Shown here: positions 26,986 to 33,309 of the stretch, in pieces
Layout of the letters: each line of letters begins with the position of its first letter
Position numbering within the stretch: the stretch's first letter is position 1
Origin: Prinia subflava
Lineage: Eukaryota > Chordata > Aves > Passeriformes > Cisticolidae
Reading direction: 5' to 3'
NCBI RefSeq assembly: GCF_021018805.1
Contig: NC_086256.1
Location: forward strand, 13,706,032 to 13,770,031
Length of the DNA stretch: 64,000 nucleotides
Position numbers and translations under genes: made by a program
The notes under the pieces: model-generated
Told to the model about the DNA's origin: nothing
Database searches by the model: none
Seen by the model: only the letters and a program-made list of their open reading frames with translations

Positions 26986-27792
26986 CTAAGGAGGATCTTT
27001 CTCTTCCATCCGGCGGCGTCTTCTCTTCGAAGCATCAGTCACTTGCTTCTCGTCCCCGTCTGCTGGAGCTGGATTTTTGGGGACAAAAGGTTTCACCCAC
27101 TTCTGGGGAATCCACCGAGGGCCTGAGGGAGTAGCCACACATGCATAGCCACGACCCCAGGTCACCAGCTCATAGGGACCTCTGGTTTCCCAAGTTTCAG
27201 GATCCCTAATCAAAACCGGTGGACGCTGAGACAATTTAAACTGATCACCACTGTTAAAATGACGTACCACAGGTGGACTCATGTTTTCAAATGAACAGTT
27301 CAGAAAATTGATGGTGAACATGGCTTTGCAGAGCTTCTGCTGTGGTGTCATCCACGAAGCCGAGCAGTTCTGCCTAGCCAGAACCTGTTTGAGCGTCTGG
27401 TGTGCACGCTCGATCACAGCTTGACCTGTGGGGGAGTGAGGGATGCCAGTTTTATGCTCCACTCCCCACTGCTGGACAAATTCTAGGAACTCCTTGGACA
27501 CATACCCTGGGCCATTATCAGTTTTGATTGTTTTTGGAATTCCCAATACTGCAAAGGCTTGCACTAGGTGCTGCTTGGCATGTATGGATTTTTCTCCTGC
27601 GTGGGCAGAGGCATACACTGCACCTGAATATGTGTCAATGCTCACATGAACATATTTGAGGCGACCAAAACTAGGAATGTGTGTGATGTCTGTTTGCCAT
27701 ACCTCACAGCTGCCCAGGCCCCTGGGGTTAACCCCCATGCCCATCGATGGCATGACCTGGAGCTGGCAGTTCGGACAGGTACCTACAATGGC
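26986..27792 (-). pseudogene. pol: integrase part of pol, separated from RT-RNase H by an in-frame stop
   Basis: This frame continues pol directly after the TGA at 27793-27795 and stays open to TAG at 26986-26988. Integrase joins viral DNA to host DNA. The zinc-binding HHCC motif is split: the two His lie before the stop (residues 615 and 619 of the RT part) and the two Cys (CPNC) follow it. Numbered from the internal Met at 27753, the catalytic triad is Asp22, Asp79 and Glu115, with exactly 35 residues between the last two. The C-terminal segment has the usual Trp-rich DNA-binding region and ends in a basic Arg run. All core motifs are intact. There is no obvious way to start translation here without reading through the stop, so I call it broken. 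Confidence 0.88.
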
Positions 27793-27795
27793 TCA
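27793..27795 (-). other. in-frame TGA interrupting pol
   Basis: A single stop codon in the pol frame, 13 codons before the first internal Met of the integrase part. The frame is the same on both sides (no indel), so a point nonsense mutation is the simplest reading. Betaretroviruses are not known to use readthrough at this site. A sequencing error or polymorphism is also possible. Confidence 0.93.
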
Positions 27796-29703
27796 AGCCT
27801 GGCTCCGTGTTAGTTGGAATTGTCGGATCAGGGCTGGCACATTTTGGTGGTAATGTTGGTGACTCAGTTTTGCCTGCTGGAAGACATCAGGGAGATGTGC
27901 CTTTTCAACTGGGGCAGCAAGGGAGTCTGCCTGGCGATTCCCCTCTGCGATCTCACCTGGCAAATCAGTGTGTGACCTCACATGCATCACGTAAAACGGG
28001 TGCTGTCGATGAGAAACCAAATAGATTAGCTTTGAAAGCAACCTGAAGAGATGTTCATTCTCTATTTCCTTGAGCACAGCCTGCTCCGCTCTGGACACTA
28101 CCCCCGCCACATAGGCAGAGTCGGTTACCAAATTGATTGGTTCTGAGAACTTCTCAAAAGCTCTTACCACTGCGGCCAGTTCAGCCACTTGGGGGGATCC
28201 CTCCACAAACTCAACATCAGCTTCCCAATGCTGAGTCCGTGGGTTCCTCCAAGTCACGACGGACTTGTTCGAAGCCCCCGATGCGTCTGTGAAGACTGTG
28301 AGAGCTTTGAGTGGTCTCCGACTCCTTTTCTCATGAGGAATGAGGTGGAATTCCTCATTGAACAACTTGTGGGACGGGGCATGGACTGATATTTGTCCCC
28401 TGTAGCTGTCCAGAGATAACTGGAGACTGGCATTGCTCTGCAGCAAATGCTCAAACATCTCTTTGGTCAATCTCTCAGGAGAGTTCTTTCCCTCCTCTGA
28501 AAGTCTGACCGGGAGGTGAATGCATGCAAAGTCACAACCTGCCAATTCACACAATCTTACCCTGGCCTTCCGAATCAGCTGTGCTATCAGCTCCTGTGGC
28601 TCTGTGATGGTCTTGGATCTTTGGTGGGAGAGGAAAACCCACTCTATTATCAACAGTGAATCTCTCTCTTCCTCGATCCACTGAAAGATCAAGCCATGCA
28701 GGTGTGGCAGTTTTCCTAGAACAATAAACTGGAAAGGCACCTTTGGCTCACACCGGTGAGCCTGTCTCTCTGACAAGGCTTTTTGTACCTTTTCGATTGC
28801 TGTCTTCGCCTCTGGGGTCAGCTCCCTGGGAGACGTCAGCTCCTTCTCCCCCTTCAATAAATTGAAGAGGGGTTCTAGATCTTGATTTGTGAGGCCTAGC
28901 CAGGGTCTTACCCAATTCAAGGACCCACACAGGGAGTGGAGATCTGCTAGAGTTTTTGGATTGCAGCCAATTTCTAAGCTCTGTGGAACCACAGTCCTTG
29001 CACTGATTTGCAAGCCCAGGTATTTCCAAGGTGGCATCCTTTGAACCTTGTCCTCCTGTAATTGAAATCCAGCAGAGGTTAAAACTTTAACCACTAGGTC
29101 AAGCGTGTGTTGGAGTATAGAGTCATTGGGGCCACACACTAGCACATCATCCATGTAGTGAAGGATGATGGCTTCTTTTCTCTGTGCGCGTATTGGAGAC
29201 AGTAATGAGGCTACATATTGTTGGCATATAAAAGGACTCGATTTGAGACCCTGGGGAAGGACCCTCCAGTGATAACGCTTCATTGGGGCCTGTCTATTGA
29301 CAGTGGGAACTGAGAAGGCAAACCTAGGGGCATCTTCAGGGTGCAATGGAATTTGGAAAAAACAGTCCTTGATGTCTAAGACAGCCAATTTCCAATCTCG
29401 GGGGAGCATTGTTGGAGTGGGCATCCCTGGTTGGAGGGGTCCCATGTCTTCTACTATTTTGTTAATTTCTCTTAGATCATGGAGCAACCTCCACTTATCC
29501 TTTCCCGGTTTCTTTATCACAAAGATCGGGAAATTCCAGGGGCTAGTTGTCTCCACAATGTGTCCCTGAGCCAATTGCTCTTCCACGAGTTTTTCCAGCG
29601 CCTTGAGCTTTTCTTTACTCAAAGGCCACTGTGCTACCCATCTGGGGGTGTTTTCCAACCACTTTAACTTCTGGGTAGGGCGCTCCACAGTGGCTACTTG
29701 CAA
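27793..29703 (-). CDS. pol: reverse transcriptase-RNase H part of pol
   Basis: 636 codons in the third (-1) frame, entered by frameshifting from pro at 29703-29709. The first codon is TTG, so no independent start is expected. The product copies viral RNA to DNA in the virion. The palm and fingers have Asp110 and the YMDD box (183-186) as catalytic residues and an LPQG motif (149-152). A connection region follows. RNase H has Asp473, Glu508, Asp528 and Asp593, plus the His of the SHTD segment (His578), so the catalytic set is complete. The last 25 residues begin the integrase zinc finger. YMDD and the frame organisation fit class II (beta-like) retroviruses. The protein ends at the TGA at 27793-27795 instead of continuing into integrase. 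Confidence 0.94.
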   Translation of the reverse strand: MQVATVERPTQKLKWLENTPRWVAQWPLSKEKLKALEKLVEEQLAQGHIVETTSPWNFPIFVIKKPGKDKWRLLHDLREINKIVEDMGPLQPGMPTPTMLPRDWKLAVLDIKDCFFQIPLHPEDAPRFAFSVPTVNRQAPMKRYHWRVLPQGLKSSPFICQQYVASLLSPIRAQRKEAIILHYMDDVLVCGPNDSILQHTLDLVVKVLTSAGFQLQEDKVQRMPPWKYLGLQISARTVVPQSLEIGCNPKTLADLHSLCGSLNWVRPWLGLTNQDLEPLFNLLKGEKELTSPRELTPEAKTAIEKVQKALSERQAHRCEPKVPFQFIVLGKLPHLHGLIFQWIEEERDSLLIIEWVFLSHQRSKTITEPQELIAQLIRKARVRLCELAGCDFACIHLPVRLSEEGKNSPERLTKEMFEHLLQSNASLQLSLDSYRGQISVHAPSHKLFNEEFHLIPHEKRSRRPLKALTVFTDASGASNKSVVTWRNPRTQHWEADVEFVEGSPQVAELAAVVRAFEKFSEPINLVTDSAYVAGVVSRAEQAVLKEIENEHLFRLLSKLIYLVSHRQHPFYVMHVRSHTDLPGEIAEGNRQADSLAAPVEKAHLPDVFQQAKLSHQHYHQNVPALIRQFQLTRSQA

Positions 29704-30563
29704 AAATCCTGGGGTGTTTTAGGAATGACCAATCGGACTCCCCACTGAGACATGGTGTCCCTCCCCCACAGTGGGGCGTTATAATCTGCTACGAAAGGAC
29801 GGACATTCGCCACCTTTCCATCAGGTCCCTCAATTTGCACCACGTTTTTCGAAATCCTTGCCATTGAGATTCCTCCTATGCCCTGAAGTTTGCCTGCCAC
29901 CGGCTCTAATTCCCAGTTTGAAGGCCACATGCTTTGTGGCAATACGGTGACCTGAGCTCCGGTGTCGAGTACTCCCGCCACTTGGAGGCGCTCTGACCCA
30001 CAAATAATGTTGCACATCATAGAGGGTTTAGGTTCCCCCACCACCTCTGTCCAGTAGACCTCTGGTGATTTACCGTCTGCTGTGATCTCTGCTGGAACCG
30101 GAATGGCTTGGGCAAGAATCTGCCCCGCTATCAGATAAAAGGGTGGGTGCAAACAACGAGCCAACAACATGAGGCCTATTATTTTTCCCTTTATGGTCAT
30201 GGGAGCTATCTCAATTTCCAAGGGTGTGTGTGCTGTGTCCCCAATAACAAAATACTCACTGTCCAATCCCATGTGGTAAACCGTCAGGTCCTGTGAGATG
30301 TTGGACAGGTCAACTGTTATAACCATCCACTCAGTAGATCTGAAATGGAAACCTTTGGTAGTTACAAGTCTAAAACGGCCAAGTGGCTGCCAAACCTTGT
30401 TAGTTGAGCATTTAACATTTACATTTTTCTGCACCCCCACACCCCGTGACCTGCCCTCCCCCCCCTTTTTCTTTAAGAGAGAAGCTTTTGCCAATGTGAG
30501 TCCCGCTACATTTATATCTTTGCGCGTTGTAGTATCAACCGCGGGCACGCGCTGTAAATTCAG
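29694..30563 (-). CDS. pro: Pro: dUTPase-like region and aspartic protease
   Basis: The -1 frame relative to gag, entered at the slippery site 30563-30569. There is no ATG at its head, as expected for a frameshift product. Numbering from the GTG at 30548, the N-terminal half (about 50-155) has the position and a few hydrophobic words (an AGQILAQ segment) of a betaretroviral dUTPase, but I cannot find the catalytic Asp-containing motif 3, so that domain is probably degenerate. The protease follows, with active-site Asp-Thr-Gly at 195-197, a Gly-rich flap near 223-227 and the C-terminal Gly-Arg-Asp segment at 262-264. The protease cuts Gag and Pol during maturation. It ends 20 residues after that segment, so the G-patch found after protease in some betaretroviruses is absent. 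Confidence 0.88.
   Translation of the reverse strand: MNLQRVPAVDTTTRKDINVAGLTLAKASLLKKKGGEGRSRGVGVQKNVNVKCSTNKVWQPLGRFRLVTTKGFHFRSTEWMVITVDLSNISQDLTVYHMGLDSEYFVIGDTAHTPLEIEIAPMTIKGKIIGLMLLARCLHPPFYLIAGQILAQAIPVPAEITADGKSPEVYWTEVVGEPKPSMMCNIICGSERLQVAGVLDTGAQVTVLPQSMWPSNWELEPVAGKLQGIGGISMARISKNVVQIEGPDGKVANVRPFVADYNAPLWGRDTMSQWGVRLVIPKTPQDFCK
29703..29709 (-). promoter_or_regulatory. pro-pol -1 frameshift site (G GAT TTT)
   Basis: A GGATTTT heptamer in correct phase (pro codons GAT TTT) lies three codons before the pro stop TAG at 29694-29696. It follows the X XXY YYZ-like pattern known at betaretroviral pro-pol junctions. Slipping back one base enters the long pol frame exactly. Downstream secondary structure was not established. 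Confidence 0.8.
30502..30552 (-). promoter_or_regulatory. candidate frameshift-stimulating pseudoknot
   Basis: Ten bases after the gag-pro slippery heptamer, GCGCGT (30552-30547) pairs with ACGCGC (30527-30522), 6 bp. Within its loop CCCGC (30545-30541) can pair with GCGGG (30506-30502), 5 bp, giving an H-type pseudoknot. The 13-base stretch between the inner arm and the stem-1 closing arm is longer than classical cases, so a plain hairpin is an alternative. Confidence 0.5.
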
Positions 30564-32356
30564 TTTTTTTGTTTGTTGGATTTCTTCTGCTTCTGCGTCT
30601 GGGGGCAGGATCTGGCGAAGTGTCCTGGTTTCTTGCAGCGGAGGCAGATGATGCGCTGCAGCTGGTCTGGTGGCATCTGCTGCCTGCTGGGGTGTGGTCC
30701 AGCAGGGGCTGTATGCTGTGGGTGTGTTGTTCCAGGGTGTCTTTCAGTTGTGCAGAACAGTTCTGCCCGTCTGGAACAAGCTTCTATCATCTGGGACAGA
30801 GTAGGTGGTGGGTCCAAGGGGAGAGTGAGGATAATTCTACGACAGGTCTCATTAGCATTTCTTTGAGCCATCTCTTTGATCAGCTCTGCCTGCACCACGG
30901 GATCTGGTATTTGGTGTTCCACCTGTGTCCTCAGACGATCAACAAACTGTAAGAAATTCTCCGTAGGAAATTGTTTAACATTGACATAACTTCCTTTCCC
31001 TTCCCTTGATGGTAGCTGATAAAACATTTTCTCTGCAACATTGCTAATCCTAAGTAAAATTTGTTTGGATAATACTCGGGTTTGTTTTTCGGGGCAAGCC
31101 CAGACACCTTCACCACAAAGATGTTCAAATGTAATATCATTATTCTCAGTGTCCTTAGCCATATTAGGGTTTTGCTGAATCTCCTGTAAAAGTGTTCTTA
31201 AAGCTCTTTTCCACATATTGTCCCACAGATCATACTCTGAGGGAGATAACAGACATCTGAATAAGTCCTTAATATCATTAGGAACCATTTCATTAGAATC
31301 AAATGTGGCTCTAAACATCCCTTTAAAGATGGGGGTGTCCCTGCCAAACTCACGTTGTACTTTGCATAGTTCTTTCTTGTCTTGGTAGGAGAGGGGCTGG
31401 TATTGCCGAGTACCCTGCCTCCTGCCTACATATGCTACTGGAGCTACAGAGAAAATGGGTTCATCTGCATTTGCCAAGGGTCTGGAAGCTGCTGCCGGTC
31501 CCCCCGTGTCTGGGGATATCGGGGTTACAGCGTTAGCAGTCCCTTGGGGGAGGGGAAGGAAAGGCGTGCTCTGGCCGTGCTGGCTGGGCAGCCCAGGCTG
31601 TCCCCCTCCCCCCGCCGTGTGGCAATCATACCCCCCGCCGTGGCCGTGCAGGGTGTGGGGGGCGGCCCTCTCCCTGCTGCCGGGGAGGCAGGAGGAGGAG
31701 GAGCCGGCCCCCCCTGAGCCGCCGCAGCAGCCGGGAAGGAGGCATGGGGAGGAGGGGTGGGGTGGGGCTGCCGGAGGCCAGCAGGGGTTGGCACAGGGGT
31801 ATGGGGTGGGGGCGGGGGCAGAGGGAGGGGGTTGGGAGGGGAAGGGGTCGTGGGGGGAGGGTCGGGGCACATGGCAGCCGCCATTGTTATCAGCCACGTG
31901 GAGGGGGTCTGCCAGGGACCCTGCCGCCTCACAGAAGTCCCGGGCCGCCCCTGCCCCCCCGCCGTGATCCTGAGGAGAGAAACTGGCTTTGTTAAAAGGA
32001 TCCCGGGACAAAGGTAAACCCGGGTATAAAGGTGGATCAGAGGGGGGATTACATGGGGTAAGTTTTTTCTCCTGGCTGGGTTTGTTTAACTCTAACAGAT
32101 GGTTACGAGCTTGCAAAAATATTGGGATAAATACAGAAACGGCGTGATCATTATTTTGGACTTTATCTGTGATTACCGTACCCACGTAATCCCAAAATGA
32201 AACAGTATCTATCTGCAGTAATTCAGCTTCAGTAAATTCATGTTCTAACCAGCGAACAAAACGTTTTTGCAGCCTTTTGGAAATTTTAACGTTAATTAAA
32301 AGGTCCTGGAGTTGTTTTAATATACTCTTTTGAGGAGCTGATAGCTGCATGCCCAT
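30560..32356 (-). CDS. gag: Gag polyprotein, full length
   Basis: 598 codons from ATG 32356 (a second ATG follows at 32350) to TGA 30560-30562. Gag assembles the virion core. The start MGMQLS fits an N-myristoylation signal (Gly2, Ser6), placing the matrix at the membrane. A PPLY late-domain motif (108-111) would recruit ESCRT-linked ubiquitin ligases for budding. Residues about 131-290 are low-complexity, rich in Gly, Pro, Ser and, unusually, Cys. Capsid spans roughly 310-530, with a major homology region near 461-481. Nucleocapsid shows one CX2CX4HX4C zinc knuckle (571-584); most alpha- and betaretroviruses have two. The C-terminus is Lys/Asn/Gln-rich because the slippery heptamer is translated there. 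Length and order fit class II retroviruses, and no stop or frameshift interrupts it. Confidence 0.93.
   Translation of the reverse strand: MGMQLSAPQKSILKQLQDLLINVKISKRLQKRFVRWLEHEFTEAELLQIDTVSFWDYVGTVITDKVQNNDHAVSVFIPIFLQARNHLLELNKPSQEKKLTPCNPPSDPPLYPGLPLSRDPFNKASFSPQDHGGGAGAARDFCEAAGSLADPLHVADNNGGCHVPRPSPHDPFPSQPPPSAPAPTPYPCANPCWPPAAPPHPSSPCLLPGCCGGSGGAGSSSSCLPGSRERAAPHTLHGHGGGYDCHTAGGGGQPGLPSQHGQSTPFLPLPQGTANAVTPISPDTGGPAAASRPLANADEPIFSVAPVAYVGRRQGTRQYQPLSYQDKKELCKVQREFGRDTPIFKGMFRATFDSNEMVPNDIKDLFRCLLSPSEYDLWDNMWKRALRTLLQEIQQNPNMAKDTENNDITFEHLCGEGVWACPEKQTRVLSKQILLRISNVAEKMFYQLPSREGKGSYVNVKQFPTENFLQFVDRLRTQVEHQIPDPVVQAELIKEMAQRNANETCRRIILTLPLDPPPTLSQMIEACSRRAELFCTTERHPGTTHPQHTAPAGPHPSRQQMPPDQLQRIICLRCKKPGHFARSCPQTQKQKKSNKQKN
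30563..30569 (-). promoter_or_regulatory. gag-pro -1 frameshift site (A AAA AAC)
   Basis: The canonical heptamer A AAA AAC is in phase with gag (codons AAA AAC) and touches the gag stop TGA. A one-base backward slip leads straight into the open pro frame. The same heptamer is the known gag-pro site of betaretroviruses such as MMTV. Confidence 0.93.
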
Positions 32357-32760
32357 GATTCGATATTATTGAAAGCTATTAGCTCAAAATCCAGCCTCCA
32401 GCTGTTAAAGTCAGCTGTATGTAACTCCTGTGTCTCCTATAACCAGAGAGAACAGGCAGGGAAAACTCCGGGGCTGCGGTCACGCGTCCGCGCCGTTTCT
32501 CCAGCCCCGGTGGCACCGGGGGGGTCCCCGCCGCCTTGCTTGGCCGATGGGATACGTGCCCGGGCCGGGGTTTCCCCAAAAAGCAGGGCTCCTTGTGCGG
32601 AGCCGCCCCACGGGTCCGCGGGCTGCGGCAATCAGAAACGAAAGAAAAAAAAAAAAAGAAAAAAAAATCCCCGCCGCAGGGTCCTAAAAACCACCCGCTG
32701 CTACTAGCAAGGTAAAATGACGCCCTCCCAGTTTGCGGTACCGATCAAACGGAGGACTTT

Positions 32761-32763
32761 ACC
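32761..32763 (-). promoter_or_regulatory. predicted major splice donor
   Basis: CCAG/GTAAAGT on the minus strand, near-perfect 5' splice consensus, with the exon ending at 32763. It lies in the leader upstream of gag, so all genomic RNA carries it. Joining to 26916 would give a singly spliced env mRNA. Confidence 0.7.
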
Positions 32764-32966
32764 TGGTCCGTGGTATCATCTGCTGAGTCAGAAGCAACTG
32801 AAGGTCCTGTCTCTAGCTCACTCGTGGGTGGGCAACCACAAGCTACGAGCTTATCCCTACTCACCTATAGCTACAACATGTGGCCAAAGTGCCTAGGGTA
32901 ATTGAACTTCCCAAAAAGCTTTTAAGACCATGAAAGGTCTCCAGCTCCGCATGGGTTTCTATATTA

Positions 32967-32984
32967 ATACCCACTTGGGCGTCA
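32967..32984 (-). promoter_or_regulatory. primer binding site, imperfect tRNA-Lys type
   Basis: Two bases after the 5' LTR the minus strand reads TGACGCCCAAGTGGGTAT. It resembles the complement of the 3' end of tRNA-Lys(1,2), used by many betaretroviruses, with one substitution and one missing base, and diverges at its end. Another tRNA may match better. That needs a comparison to the host tRNA set. Confidence 0.65.
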
Positions 32985-33108
32985 ATTGATATAAAACCTC
33001 TATTCCCCTCAAAGGGTCTCAGCTAGCTCAGCCCTTCTCAGGCCTTGGAGGATTATATCAAGAAAGACAGGATAAGGATTCAAAAGAGGCTCTCACCCTT
33101 TCTGCTGC

Positions 33109-33114
33109 TTTATT
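33109..33114 (-). terminator. AATAAA in 5' LTR
   Basis: Same signal as in the 3' LTR, 50 bp after the TATA-like box. Retroviruses normally suppress or bypass the 5' copy. Confidence 0.6.
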
Positions 33115-33163
33115 CCAGGTTGATGTTCCAGGAGAGAGAGAGCTCCCGGGGGACAGGGGACCC

Positions 33164-33210
33164 TTTATCTTAGGGTCTCTGAGGGAGGGGCTAGCTGGCA
33201 CACAGCCAAT
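33164..33210 (-). promoter_or_regulatory. LTR promoter: TATA-like GATAAA and inverted CCAAT
   Basis: On the minus strand an ATTGG (inverted CCAAT, 33206-33210) precedes a GATAAA (33164-33169) by about 36 bases. Transcription would start some 25-30 bases further on, near 33138, placing AATAAA within R. Sites are read by eye and strength is unknown. Confidence 0.55.
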
Positions 33211-33303
33211 GGGGTCAGAAGGAGAAGGAAGGGTCAGACTACATGACAGGAGTTCCAGGGGTCCCTGAGGGAGAAGAAACCATTTCCCCAGGGGGATGTA
33301 ACA

Positions 33304-33309
33304 GGTTCC
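33304..33309. repeat. target-site duplication, right copy (GGTTCC)
   Basis: Exact repeat of 25172-25177, abutting the outer edge of the 5' LTR. Confidence 0.95.

Larger units (their letters stand above)
32357..32986 (-). other. provirus 5' leader (untranslated, packaging region)
   Basis: About 630 bases between the 5' LTR and gag. It contains the primer site, the splice donor, a T-rich run on the coding strand (plus-strand A tract at about 32641-32667) and a GC-rich stretch. By position it should hold RNA packaging and dimerisation signals, but none was identified specifically. Confidence 0.75.
25178..33303 (-). mobile_element. full-length class II (betaretrovirus-like) endogenous provirus, minus strand
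   Basis: An 8,126-bp provirus bounded by two 317-bp LTRs that begin TG and end CA on the coding strand, and by an exact 6-bp target duplication. Order on the minus strand: LTR, primer site, leader, gag, pro, pol, env, polypurine tract, LTR. Gag, pro and pol occupy three successive -1 frames with slippery heptamers at both junctions, the betaretroviral plan. The YMDD reverse transcriptase and D,D35E integrase core are readable. Env instead resembles alpharetroviruses (CX6CC, internal fusion peptide). LTRs differ at one base (25414 G, 33223 A), so insertion is recent. The one coding break seen is an in-frame TGA in pol at 27793-27795. Its GC content is well above the flanks, especially in gag and the leader. 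Confidence 0.97.
32987..33303 (-). repeat. 5' LTR of provirus
   Basis: 317 bp, TG...CA, matching the 3' LTR at 316 of 317 positions (A at 33223) with no indel. It would drive transcription of the provirus toward lower coordinates. It is short for a betaretrovirus and closer in size to alpharetroviral LTRs. Confidence 0.96.

Noticed and set aside
27793..27795. Programmed readthrough of the pol TGA
   Set aside because: Gammaretroviral readthrough occurs at the gag-pol junction with a dedicated pseudoknot. This stop sits inside a folded zinc-binding domain and looks like ordinary decay.
31455..31967. 170-codon plus-strand frame antisense to gag
   Set aside because: It lies over the GC-rich gag spacer, is low-complexity (Gly, Ala, Pro, Trp) and mirrors the open gag frame. 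GC-rich codons rarely form stops on either strand. No promoter or motif supports an antisense gene.
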